Shown here: positions 24,401 to 35,596 of the stretch, piece after piece
Layout: the number at the start of each line of letters is the position of its first letter
How positions within the stretch are numbered: the first letter of the stretch is position 1
Source of the DNA: Tetmemena sp. SeJ-2015
Taxonomy: Eukaryota > Ciliophora > Spirotrichea > Sporadotrichida > Oxytrichidae
Length of the DNA: 64,000 bases
Direction of reading: 5' to 3'
Assembly (NCBI GenBank): GCA_027382625.1
Contig: JAJKFJ010022777.1
Span: forward strand, 62,001 to 126,000
The notes under the pieces: model-generated
Databases searched by the model: none
The model's input: the letters and a program-made list of their open reading frames with translations, nothing else
Told to the model about the DNA's origin: nothing
Program-made: the position numbers and the translations under genes

Positions 24401-24478
24401 ATTGATAAAGCTTTTGAAAGCAGAGTCAAGTGATTGATCTTCGGTTTTTATGCTGGATCTCAGATTGCTGGACTTCAT
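21435..24478 (-). CDS. Ser/Asn/Gln-rich disordered protein, unknown
   Basis: The start ATG at 24478 gives MKSSNLRSSIKTEDQSLDSA. An intron ending near 24288 (TTTTTCAG) leads to NALVQARTIDPKFAVNQQ. Further readable stretches are SSGPLANNIQNLINRDRSDV, LYRRAQQALNNQNEVYEYK, AKMRDRGLYILSLRVREP and DALMQKLMDR-like helices. The C terminus SARQKQLKLQMLKENNCSL, QMSHNMQRQIANISKSLL ends at TGA 21435-21437. Several frame changes mark introns or IESs whose edges I did not resolve. No domain is recognised. The frame upstream of the ATG is open without TGA for 94 codons into the RINGv-FHA gene, so a single fused gene cannot be excluded. Confidence 0.5.
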
Positions 24479-24719
24479 TTAAAATATATTTTAAACAGCT
24501 AATCTATTTACATCAATCTAAGAAATAAAACTCATTTGAGAAGAATAATTATCAAAATTACAACAAACTATTTTACTATTAAGATGATTGATGACTGCTA
24601 ATGATATTGCTATATTTCGATGAGAAATAAAAAAGTAACTATCTTTAATTTTAAAAATCTAACTTTTGAAATTTAATTATAAACACTTAAACTTAAGTAT
24701 AACTTAATTTGTATATTGA

Positions 24720-25870
24720 GATAAATTATTAAAAATAAACTTTTAAACTTAAATTTCAATATCATTAGCTGATTGCATCAAATCATCAGAGCTCTGTTCG
24801 TTATCATTATCTAGAAATTAAAATGGAGATTTCAAGTTCAATTTCGGCAAACTCTTTGTTTAAGAGAATTCTTTGATAGTCAAGATAATCAAGTTTTAAT
24901 CAACTTGAAGTCCCATAGTTTAGTCTACACTTAGATTCAAGTCTGAATCTTTTTCAACTCTAATGAATGTGCCATACCTTGATCTTTCATCTTTTAACTT
25001 TATTATTTCAGTTTCATTTACTTTTATTTGAATGGATGCGTGTTTTCGGGAAATTGAGTTATCAATTATTTCAATGTCACTATCTTTCGATCTACCTATC
25101 TCTAAGCTAATTTCAGGCTTTTATATCGCCTAGCTTATGATTAGGTATATATTCTTGTAGGGGAGCTAGTTTTCAAATGAGTTGCAGCTCTCTAATATAT
25201 GAGCATTCTCCCATCCATTAATCATATTTTCGAAGACTGAATACTGAACTCCTGACACTTTCTCTCTGAACATTAATTTCTACTCTGCTTTACATACTGT
25301 GCATTTATAATTTGATGCTTTTATAGTCACTAAGCAACCTTTCTTAAGCTGAACTTCAGCTCCTGCTAGTATTTGTGCTTGTAGGCATTTGAGGTGGACG
25401 TACTTAATTTTGCCCAAGCATTTACAAGCAGCGACTATTAAGTTATCGAAACTTTAATGGGAGAGCACAGATTAGCGAACAGACTTTTGATGGAGATTAG
25501 GTTCTCCATTAGACATATCTTCTCCCTCAAAATTACAAAACTTAGTACAAATGCTGCAGTAGTACTTGTCTTGAAGCTTAGTGAAATCTTCTAGCTTCGT
25601 CTGTTCATGGATTTAAAAAGTGTCTTAATATCCTTTTGGAGTAATGAACAGTAAATCTGTATTGAGTTAACTACTCTTAGCAATATATTTGAACACGAGT
25701 CGTCCAAACTTGATGAGGTTATCAGACTGAATTCTGAGTTCTGGTTTAGCGTTTCTAAGTGAGATCCAGATATTGTTTTTGTAGTAGTCATGAAGCTAGA
25801 TCGATAATACCTTTCCAAGTGCATTTACATCGAGAATCTTAAACCTGAATAAAGCTTTTCTGGCCTTCAT
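24720..25870 (-). CDS. RINGv (RING-CH) plus FHA domain protein
   Basis: From about 25800 the frame reads NNIWISLRNAKPELRIQSDN then LIKFGRLVFKYI, a motif typical of ciliate FHA/RING proteins. The zinc-binding part has CSICTKFC ... CKCLGKIKYVHLKCLQ ... CTVCKAEQ, the C4HC3 spacing of a RINGv E3 ligase domain. A full FHA domain follows: SLEIGRSKDSDIEI, DNSISRKHASIQI (the SRKH phospho-threonine site) and SRYGTFIRVEK. The acidic C-tail is PFQFLDNDNEQSSDDLMQSA. The likely role is a ubiquitin ligase recruited to phosphoproteins. The first ATG I can see is at 25870, but a 47-nt GT...AG intron (about 25841-25795) could join it to a different first exon further upstream. The stop is not clear. Confidence 0.8.
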
Positions 25871-26079
25871 CTAAAGTCAAAATAGGGAACTCCTTTTCGA
25901 GGAGAATGACACTATAAAGGAAACCAACACCAAATTTAAAAAGAGTGAATTTATTTAATGTCTAAATCAAATTATATATTATTCAGTAACACAATATAAA
26001 CAATAAGAAGGGTTTAATTAGAAGGGAAAATGGATCATTATAAAAATTTGAATTAATTTTTTTATGATTAAAAATAAGA

Positions 26080-26371
26080 TTAGAATATTTTGGTTATCTA
26101 GAGCTATAGTCTTGGAGTGTTGAGAATCTTAAACTCTCATCTTATAAGTTTTCATTTAGTAGTAGTCTTCAGAATCGAATTGGTACATCTTCTATTAAAA
26201 AGTGAATTAAAATATTAATTTTTTCTCTTTGGTGCTTTCTAATCTCTTTTTGCCAAAACCTGCAGATTCAAAAGGCTTGAAATGATATGTTCTCATGAAT
26301 AAACTATAGGCTGATTATTACTGCTAAGATTTTTACTAGAGGTTATCAGTTTCATCGTGTTTAGATACCAT
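26080..26371 (-). CDS. small hypothetical protein
   Basis: The ATG at 26371 reads MVSKHDETDNLQQKSQQQQS, then FMRTYHFKPFESAGFGKKRL, a possible intron, and MYQFDSEDYYQMKTYKMRVQ DSQHSKTIALDN. It is about 90 residues and basic, with no recognised domain. The stop codon is not certain because downstream DNA is AT-rich and lacks TGA for a while. It is divergent from the RING-H2 gene starting near 26638. Confidence 0.45.
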
Positions 26372-26637
26372 TAAAGTTGCAGGCTTTTATTAAGGAATTT
26401 AAAAAGACGCTATAATAGAACTTTAATTTATAATATAGCAGCAATATATGAGGATATTAATTTTATTCTTTCAAAAAAATATTTGACTTAATAACTCCAA
26501 ATCTTCTAATTAAAAATATTTCATCAAAGCATCAATTATCCATTATAAAATTAATTTTCAAAAAGAAAATCAACATATTTAAGTTTAAACTTAAAACTGG
26601 ATTCTAAAATTTACTTCTCAATAATAAATTAAAATTA

Positions 26638-27803
26638 ATGTCTTTAAATCTTCAAGATAGATCATCTTTTACAAAACCTTAATTTTATTTTCTCAGGGCA
26701 ATCTCGGAGTTCAAAAAGTTTCTCGTCGTAACTCCTATGAAGAACTAAAAAGTGATGATGAAGATGGTGAAAAGAATATTTAGTTAAAGCTCTTAGACTC
26801 CAGAGATAAAGAAAATCAAAAATAAGCATAAGAAGAGGTCATAATTTATCACGACTTAGGCGCTAATAGTCAGGGTCTATATTTCAGAGGATGAAATCTG
26901 ATGAGACTCTCAATCAATGATATTCAAACTATCTCCAAAGGAGTAGCTAATTTCTACTTCTCATTCTACGCAATAGTGCTGATATTCTTTGTGATCCTGT
27001 ACGTAGTACAGATAAATAAGGATGATAACATTAGCTCAGACTTATCTTAGGTTGATAGGGATATACTTGGCTTTTGGAGATTCGGTTTAATATTTCTGCC
27101 CATCTGCTTAGTTTTCTACATCGTAAATTAATTCTATTTGGTAAAGAGAAGAGTGACAAGAAAAGGGTATTTCATTTTCTTCTACATGGTTTTGATTTTG
27201 AACTACATTCTTTACTACAGTTGGGCTTTTGATGGCATTATACTTTTCTTGGGTGAGATGAGAGAGGAGAGAGACGAAATTTAGCTTTTGATATTGAGTA
27301 AATCGATCATGGCGTTTTCAATTTTGAACATGCTGAATTTCCTGAGACTATTTGCACTTCTGATCTTCTTAATAGTCTTTCATTTTACATGCCGATCAAG
27401 AGCGAAGAAATTTAGAAGAGCTGTTCTCGCTAATCCTACACTACTCTCTCAAAGTCAGATGAACAGCGGTGTCATGAAGGACTTTGAAGACATATATCGT
27501 TATCAAGCAATCAAGGACCTTCCCAATCTTACTAAAATAAGTAAGAAATTCAAAGTAGTAGATTTAGAAAGCTAAACCCAGAGAGCGGAAATAAGCCAAA
27601 CTAAAGGAAAAATATAGAAGGATTAAGAAAATGATCGGGATAAAAAACAAAGAGACGATTCGATGTGTCCTATATGCTGTGAGTAAATGAAACAAGCAAT
27701 CTAATTATCATGCGATCCTCGTCATTTATTTCATCATTAGTGCATCTAATAATGGCTTGAAAAGCATAGAGAATGCCCTTTGTGTAAATTATAAGTTATC
27801 TGA
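26638..27803 (+). CDS. multi-pass membrane RING-H2 E3 ubiquitin ligase
   Basis: After a first part (NLGVQKVSRRNSYEELKSDD ... EEVIIYHDLGANSQGLYFRG) comes an in-frame TGA at about 26897, then NLMRLSINDIQTISKG. Four hydrophobic helices follow: FYFSFYAIVLIFFVILYVV, FGLIFLPICLVFYIVNQFYL, FIFFYMVLILNYILYYSWAF and FLRLFALLIFLIVFHF. The C-terminal RING-H2 is CPICCEQM ... CDPRHLFHHQCIQQWL ... CPLCKLQVI, ending at TGA 27801-27803. This is the usual layout of ciliate membrane RING ligases acting in endomembranes. The start is uncertain: ATG 26638 is in another frame, and ATG just after the TGA (MRLSIND) is an alternative start that would remove the oddity. Confidence 0.85.
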
Positions 27804-27858
27804 AATATATAAGCATTAATAATTTACCTATATTGAAAAATTCTTCTTTAAGATTAGG

Positions 27859-28336
27859 TCAAAACTTGCGGCTAATTAAATTATTGATATAGTTTTCATA
27901 CTCATTCTTGAAAGAGTTTAGTTTCGAACTTTGAAAGTTGCTCTTTACTTTTTCAATGCATTATTGATCAGTTGACTATTTGTTGATGCATTTTTGAAAT
28001 TCATCAAGTAGTTGCTCATTAAACTGCTAGAACTTAATGATTGAATATTTCTGCTAATATTCCAAAGGCTTGTAGCATTTTTCACTGCATTCATTTACAA
28101 GATCCATGTCTGCTGTTATCTCATTATTAGAAAGGCATTTATTTGCTCTGCACTCAATTGAGTTTCTCTAAACATTTATTTTTTAGAATGAGTTATTTGT
28201 TGAGACGACATAGATTTCATGTTTCCTAAATGAGATTGAGCACTTACATATAGTTGCAATCTCAATCTTTACAAATTGATGTCCGAAGTAAGATAGTTGT
28301 GTAATTATTTCTCTATTTCCATGTTATTGATAATAA
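27859..28336 (-). CDS. Cys-motif protein, possibly FAM136A/DUF842-like
   Basis: The minus frame from about 28336 reads YYQQHGNREIITQLSYFGHQ, FVKIEIATICKCSISFRKHE, then ECRANKCLSNNEITAD, LVNECSEKCYKPLEYQQKY, FNEQLLDEFQKCINKQ and STDQQCIEKVKSN, ending SRKF at TGA 27859-27861. The order of paired cysteines, with ECSEKCYKPLE and FQKC in the middle, resembles the mitochondrial intermembrane-space protein FAM136A (DUF842); this is a tentative match by eye. No start ATG is in frame before an upstream TGA, so the first exon or MDS is missing or elsewhere. It ends 55 bp from the RING-H2 stop (tail to tail). Confidence 0.45.
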
Positions 28337-28393
28337 TTTATCTGCTATCAAACAACTTTATAATTAATTAATCTTTAATTACAACAACGTAAA

Positions 28394-29438
28394 ATGGACG
28401 GCTTTGATTTTGGACAGCTTGGAAATCTCTAAAGCATGTTGGGAGGAGCAGGAGGAATATCGACTCCTTCCTTGGTAGAATTTAAAGCAGGCAAAATGCA
28501 CTACGATGGGCGCATGGTGAAGCCAGATAGAAGAAAGGGTATCTTAAGAGTCATAAAAGACTTCCAAGGAATGAATTAGTTCTAATTTAAGTAGTAATTA
28601 CTCTCAGTAAATAATTTGTGGACGCAGATACTAAGAACTCGATAGACAGTTTTTATGTGTTCCCAGGAGATGCTAAATTTGAAAAGGTAAAGCAGTCAAA
28701 GGACAGAGTTTATCTTCTGGAATTTTCTAGCACTCAGCAAAGATACTTCTACTGGATGCAAGAGAGTGAGACTGAAAAAGATGCTGAGAATGCTTAGAAG
28801 ATGCATAACGTGCTCAATGGAATTGAGACAACGAGTGCCGCTACAACAGCTCCTCAATAGACTTAACCAAATAATTAAAGCACCTAACCTGCAAATCCCT
28901 TCGGGAGAACTGGACCATAAATGGCAAGTTAGACTCATCAACCTCAGAGTAGAGGTACTGGAGGTGCAGGAGCCAGTAATGCGTTTGGAGGCATGGACAA
29001 TTAACTGCTTATGGAGCAGCTATTCTAATAAATGAACCAACAACAACAATTTTAAAGATCTCCAAATCTCTAATCTATCGTAACAACTGATGCCATGATT
29101 ATAATTTAAAGAATAAGTAGCTTTTGAGAAAATTGTATTAAGGTAATTGAAGAGAATCCTGAGGTGAGAGAGGCTCTGATTTAACAACTACCTGAGGGTT
29201 AACAAAATGAAGAAGGGCTTAGAGAAAATATCAGATCCCCATAGTTGCGTTAAGCTCTAGGAAGTTTGACTCAGGCAATTCAAAGCGATCAAATTTCCAT
29301 AATTTTGGCTTCATTGGGGTTAGACTCAAGTTTTAAAGAATCATTTGTTTATTTTCACTAAGTGTTCTAAATAGATCATAAGATGGAATGCAAGCTTTGA
29401 TAAATGCCCTAATCCAGAAGTATTCAAAAAAGGAATGA
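28394..29438 (+). CDS. Proteasomal ubiquitin receptor Rpn13/ADRM1
   Basis: The start ATG at 28394 reads MDGFDFGQLGNLQSMLGG. The Pru domain shows SLVEFKAGKMHYDGRMVKPD, RRKGILRVIKDF, then DSFYVFPGDAKFEKVKQSK, DRVYLLEFSSTQQRYFYWMQ and KMHNVLNGI. A Gln/Asn/Gly-rich linker follows, then the DEUBAD domain that binds UCH37: CIKVIEENPEVREALIQQLP, IRSPQLRQALGSLTQAI and ISIILASLGLDS. A small intron near 28589-28605 and an IES at 29326-29378 (pointer TCA) restore the frame to DSQDGMQALINALIQKYSKKE, ending at TGA 29436-29438. Rpn13 sits on proteasome Rpn2 and binds ubiquitin through the Pru loops. The length of about 310 residues fits the family. Confidence 0.92.
29326..29378. other. probable IES with TCA pointer in Rpn13
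   Basis: TCA at 29326-29328 and 29376-29378 flank an AT-rich insert. Removing one copy plus the insert joins LGLDS to QDGMQALINALIQ in frame. No GT...AG pair gives the same frame. Confidence 0.6.
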
Positions 29439-29439
29439 C

Positions 29440-30688
29440 TTTTCTCTTTAGTTGTGTATCTAAAATTTATTTTTAAATTGAAAAATCTTTTATATCAGTG
29501 ATATATATTTTCTTTAAAAAAGTTTGAATCCAAGAATTATTTCAAATTAATATTAGCTTGCAATTTTCTATTAAAAAATTAATTAATTCAATATCTATAT
29601 ATTCTTATTACCTAATAAAAAGAATGCACAAATTTATACAAATTTATTAAGGTTTTAGACAATTCATCTTGAAAAAAAATAAGAATTAAAAAAAATTAGC
29701 TTGTAATTAGTTTGTAAATAGTACAATTTATAGAATTTGAAGAATTCTATAAATTTCTCAATAATAATGTAAGATGAATAAGTGAATAAAATAGTTTATA
29801 ATCTTTCAAGCTTTAAAATAAGGTAGCTCATTCTCTCTTAAAGGTTAGCGAGTAACTTTAATATTGCATCTTTATCGTTGTCAAATTAACTATTTACATT
29901 TAAAGTCCTAACTAAAAATATGATTTACTTTAAAAACTTTTGCCTATCATTTGCCAATCTAAGTTTCAATAAATTAGAAAGATCAAGCTTAAAATTTTAA
30001 AAAATCAAGATTCTATATTTATATAAATTAGCTTGAGATTTGAAATGAGTTGGTGTAAAATTATTTTATACCTTATACTTTCAGAATTTGCTTTGTATTT
30101 TTTGTCTGAATTGTTATTGTTAAGTTTAAATGATATTTTAGAGTAAAATTTTAATCTTTATTCTAAGATATTTTAATTAGTATTTTCATTAATTTTTAAT
30201 CTAAATAAGTCTTTTATATTTATTTTTGTTTTAATATAGATATAGTTATTTTAAAATTCGAGTTAAAAACACTGTTGTAATTGATTTTTTTAAAAATTTA
30301 TCTTTCAAAAATAAACATTTAACAATAAATAAAAAGTAAGATAAATGAATTACAAGCTATCAGGAAAGCTCTCTCATCAAGGTTTTTATAGTTCTTCAAT
30401 ATTTTCATATTAGTAACCGAATAGATGTATCTAATAATTATATTTCGTAAAATTATTTTAAATTTATGAAAAGACGATTTAATTTTATGCAATTAAAAGT
30501 TTCTAGAATTAGATTATATATCTTTCTATCTTCGCTATATTCATGTAAAATTTATTATCTTTTCTAGATTAAAGAATCTAGCGGAACAAAATCTGAGCCA
30601 TTTATATTATACCTTACTTTATTTGTAATAATTTGTATATTAATTTTAATAATTAGTATATTATATTAATTAGTTATTCCCATTTCAG
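29440..30688. other. AT-rich non-coding desert
   Basis: About 80% A+T, with no readable protein, RNA gene or strong repeat. It separates Rpn13 from the 3' end of cyclin C1. Confidence 0.5.
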
Positions 30689-33600
30689 TCAAATATTTTT
30701 AAATAGATTTCTGGTCATGATTTAAATAATAGTCTATTTTGCGACTTGAAACTCATTAAACTTCCTCTCGAGAGTTGGCCTTGTGCTTAGGACTAAGAAA
30801 CAACGATAATGACTCTTAGTCTTAAAAATAGTTAGAATTATTAAAGTTGAGTCTAAGAAGTGAGGGAAGTTCTTTTCTAGATTTTTGAAACCTTGGGAAG
30901 AGAAATCCAAAAAGGAGAGGATTATCCTATTTTTAGTGAGTCTGATGTGCTTCTCACCATCTTAGTGGTATATCAGCTGAATCTTAAGTTGCTTCAAAAA
31001 TAAAAGCATTTCAGGAGATATCAATAAAACTTAGAATATCATTTTAGACTCTTGAAGCTTCTTATCGAGGACTCCGTTTTGCTTATTTTGTTTTATTGCT
31101 CTGCTACTGGGTTTCTGATTGCATGGCTTGGCCTTCTTTGGTTAGAGGTCTTTCTTTCTTAGCCGAGATTGTTCATGCCTAGTCTAGAGTTAATTGGAGA
31201 TGGAATTAGATTAGTGGCTGCGATAAAAAAGACTAATTTTATTTAAAATGCGTTTTGCTTCATCAAAGTTAGTCTTTATAATTATGACATATATACTTTT
31301 TTATGAGTCTTTTTTTGAGAAGTTTAATGATTATAAAGTAAATAGTATTTTAGTATTTTTGAATGATGTATCTGAGTGAAACATAAGCAATTGCAACTGA
31401 TAGAATCTCAGATGGAGTCCTACCAATTCGTAGTCATGTAAAACTAACTAGCACAAGAACAGGTGGAAGCTGTAGAGTATTTCTAAGTCCTTTTCCCCTA
31501 ATTAGGATAAAATTAAAGTAAAAAGGATAATGATGATAATAAGGATTTCTTGAATTAGTACATCATTTATTTGAGAATGATAGCAGACTCCTCGTAGATA
31601 TTCTTCCCTTACAAGCGAAACTGGAGTACCTTCAAAAAATCGCGTTCTCTCCAAAGAACATCCTTCTGAGAGTATTTATTATGACCCGCGTCTTATAAGA
31701 TTAAATTAAGTTATCATTAATTGAGTAAATGAGATTTGTACCATCCTTATTGGGAATATATCTTCGTACTTGGAGCTGAGTAACACAGATACCAATCAAT
31801 TTATTAAGGAAGATAATTGCAAATACAAGGCCTATTATGTGAAGATCGGATTTGTCTTACTGCTGTTAAAGCTTTCCCTTGGCCTCAAAGTAGCGGTCCA
31901 TTAACTGAATAGACATGAAATAAGTTTGGGGATTCGAGCACTTTAACACTCGGAAAACCTGAATCATCCAGTCCTACCATTCAAAGCAATAAACGCTAAG
32001 TAATTTATTGATCATAAGATAAATTCTGGAGCGGTATTCAGGTCTAATATCATGCCCCACTAGAAAGTCTGGTAGCATTTAATTATAAGATAGAGATATT
32101 TACTATCGGATAATGATTTGAAAGTTAGTCCTATCTTTAGATGCGGTGGAATTTTAAATTTTTTCAGTAGTTAGAATGGAGGCTCTTGACCTGAGTTAAG
32201 CATAAGACATTTTGAACTCCTCGTTGAAACTCAAGCCCTTTACGTTTGGTGAGATATTGATAAGGTCACTGCCGTCAAGGAAACTATCTTTCGGCTTAAC
32301 CAAATCCTCCACGAATGCTATGGATTAGGGGCTAATAGCCTCAAGGTTCACTTGCTCCAGATTTATCTTTTAGCTAACTTTAGCATTCAAGTCATCCTGC
32401 TTAATTAAATAAAAAGAGAGAGCACAAGGGTAAAATTTAATAGCCAGTAATTAAGTGACGACTTTTTTAACATGGGGTCTCTCAAAATTTTCGTGAGGTT
32501 AGTCATGGAAACTCTAGCCAACGCTTTTCCTTGACTGAGCTGCCTGAAACTTGGATTTGTTTGAATATAGTAATTAAAATTAAGATTTCGAGTAATCTTG
32601 CTTTTGAATTTGCAGCTAAACGCTTAAATAATTAAATCAACACTAATTTTCTAAAAAATTAAATAAAGTTTTATCTCTAGAAAAATGCACAATTTAAATG
32701 GGATATAATATTTAAGCTAAGCAGTGAAGTCTTCATTAGAGTAGGAACTTTATTAAATCTGCAGATTTAAGTGATTTGTTTTATCTTGAGACAAATAATT
32801 TCAAAATAAGCCAAAATTTATAAATAATGGTCTTGATCGCTACCGCCTTATAAAATCTTTTAAGTTGCCATCTTGGTATTCGCAAATAATGTTAGATATA
32901 TTTCTAATAAACCAAGTCTATATTATAATAGACTATTTTTAGAGGGAGGAAAAATTGGACTTTTTTAGAATCTGTGTACTAATTTAAAAATGAACTATTG
33001 ACAAGGTTTGCGGGAGAATTTGCATCGTTCTACGCTTAGTTCACATACCTTTCTAAATTGAGTAATTTTCTTAGGTCTTTGTTGCTTTCGATATTTTTAG
33101 TGGTCTGAGGTTAAATACTTATCCGCTTAATGTGAGATGCGGAATTTACCTCTGGTAGCTAAAGATTAGAGGACGCCTGAGTAGATGCCTGTTCCAAAAA
33201 CAAGGACCCACTGTTTGCCCCACCGTTTCCTTTTGACTCAAATAATTGAATTCTTCTCCAAAATAAATGAATGAGTTTTGAATGCGGTACAATTAAATGC
33301 GAGGTCTTTCTTTGAGGTGAATTCAAGTTACTTATTTTCTAAGTTCCGATTTTACGAGATAGGCTGCTGTGGTTGTTTATTAAATGTGCTAACTATATAT
33401 AATGGATTAAGTTTTCCCTCTGGCCATTTCGTCGTCTATCAAAAAATGTCTAATTTTGATTCACTGATAAGTGACTAAGTTGAGTTTCAATTTTAAATCC
33501 TTATTAAAAAACTTCTTCATATTTGAAATATAAAATTGAAAATATTGTTTTTAAGATTGTTTCTTGGCCAGATAGATTAGAATCAGGTCGGTTAAGTTGG

Positions 33601-33719
33601 TTTTGAGTAAAATTGAAGGAACCCTAGTTTAAGTACTTTGTGGAACTTGCGGCAGAAATAAACTGCAGCCTTGCACCATCGCTGGTCGAGTCTCTTTTCT
33701 TTGTCTGTTGTAATTGCAT
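30689..33719 (-). CDS. Cyclin C1 (A/B-type), broken by IESs and introns
   Basis: The start ATG at 33719 gives MQLQQTKKRDSTSDGARLQF. A disordered N-terminal region (GNGGANSGSLFLEQASTQAS) follows after an AT-rich break. The cyclin box reads FEWQDWMIQVFRVLKCSNPQ, TYFMSIQLMDRYFEAKGKL and KSDLHIIGLV; after removing the IES at 31789-31826 (pointer GTAT) comes SVLLSSKYEDIFPI. It continues with QKDVLWRERDFLKVLQF and the second cyclin fold PSEILSVAIAYVSL, then a basic tail (KKAKPCNQKPSSRAIKQ) and FLDFSSQGFKNLEKNFPHFL, ending at TGA 30689-30691. A/B-type cyclins activate CDKs. C1, C2 and C3 share the motif K(S/A)DLHxIGLV and the C-terminal GFKNLEKNFP motif. Confidence 0.85.
31789..31826. other. IES with GTAT pointer in cyclin C1
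   Basis: Plus-strand ATAC at 31789-31792 and 31823-31826. Excision of one copy plus the insert (34 bp) restores HIIGLVSVLLSSKYEDIF on the minus strand. Confidence 0.8.
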
Positions 33720-35590
33720 CGTGCTCTCATAACATATATATTATTATATTGTTTGAGAAAGAGGCATTTTTTTATGCTCTACTTTAAATGGAAATTGTAT
33801 ATTAATAATATTATGGAGGTGATTATATCTAGATATTTGTATGAAATAATTACAAAAATGAAATATATTTTAGGTTCGACAAATTTATAATTGATTTGGG
33901 AATATAAATTTGGGATGCTTAAGTATTAAATTTAATGCTATATTAGTATTTGAGAGTGGAGAATTAATTTATTTACAACTATAGGAATCTCTCACTTCAC
34001 TAGTTGTAATTATTCTCGCCACTTTAATTAATAGCTAGTAATTGATAAGAAAGCTTGAATTAAATATAGGAGTATCATATTCAAACGTAGCCATATAAGC
34101 TTTTAGATTTTTACTCCTAGCCTTTTTTTAAAAAATATTCGAGCTGTACTTCATCCATTTATAGCTATGGCATTCTAGAATTTAAATAACCTAATTAATT
34201 AGCTTTTAAATAATTCATATTTATATTATAAATATATTTATAATTTTTAAACATTTTATTTTACATTAAACTTAAAAATTTAAGATCTTCTCAATTGCAC
34301 TATTTTCATTTAGAAAATGATTTTCTGAGTTTAAAGAGATTAAATATATTTATAAATTGTAAAAAGAAATAGTTTTAAATGTTTCATTATTTAGGTTCTC
34401 ATTTATTTTTATAAAAATTTCTTAATTTTCATACAAAATCTTTTTAAAATTTTAATATAGAGATCAATAATTTTATAAATAATTTTTAAGGATAGAATAA
34501 TTATATTTTCTTAAATTATATGATTAATTATAATTGCTTTAATATAAAGAATGCTCAGAGATCTAAGAAGAGTAACTTTTAACCTTTATATTTCAATTAC
34601 TAGAAGCTTTAAACCAAGTCAGAATAATCTATTAAATGCATTTAAATGAATAACATTTTGTATATGAAAATTAATTTATTATAATTTTGAGAATGATCAA
34701 GCTTATAGTTTCTTGCTTTAATAGTGCTCTACTAGATTTAATATTCAGATTTTGTTAACTTGATTTAATATTCTTAAATAGAACACCTCTCCAAGATTGA
34801 GATGAGAATAGTCATCAATAGTAGGGAGACCTCCACTATAGAATACCAATTATTAGCACTCTCTATTTGTCCACTTAATTTATCTTAAATACTACTAAAA
34901 ACCACTTATTCTTATTCTGAATGAATAGAAAATGTAGGAGGGAAGGATTATAACATTTTTCAATAAAATTCCTTTTAATTTGCAATCAAATATGCTTAAA
35001 CTAAATTTAAATTCTATAGATTAGAGATTATTGGAGTGAGTCCTATTTCTCACCACTTGTAGCTTATTTATTAAGAACCACCTGACCTATCAGTCCAAAT
35101 TATTATTCTCATTCACTATAAATAAAATTATTTCTAATATATCGAATTGCAGAAAAATATCTTGCAAATAAATCTAAAGATAATTAAATTGATTTACATT
35201 TAAGGAAAGATTTGGCAAAGCTAAATTAATTATAAATTAGTTGAAAGTATTTAAAATTTAATATAGATCATCTTTAATAGATTATACCAATTGTTTAAAA
35301 ATTCTATTCTTGTAATAGAATGCAATTTTTTTCGCTCAATTTATGATTTCTGATAAAAAGGTCGCCCTTTATTGTTTCGATGATTTAAATATAAATTACA
35401 TAATTCTGCTCTGGAGTATGTGTTGACTGTAACGCTAATCCAGAGAATTTTTAAGCCTTTATTAGTAGTTAGTCTATCGTAATTAGTTAAGGATTAAGTC
35501 AAATTATAATTATTTCAATGAAAATAATTACATGTGTAAGTGAGTGAGGTGCAAAGAATGCTCTCACACATTTCAGGAGAATATTAGAGT
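33720..35590. other. AT-rich non-coding region between cyclins C1 and C3
   Basis: No convincing coding sequence. Short A/T runs dominate; the C1 promoter should lie at its left edge (33720 onwards). Confidence 0.4.
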
Positions 35591-35596
35591 GAGTGT

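Noticed and set aside
28696..29035. ORFs on both strands inside Rpn13 (28696-28941 minus, 28766-29035 plus)
   Set aside because: They are other frames of Rpn13, whose own frame continues through TAA/TAG as Gln.
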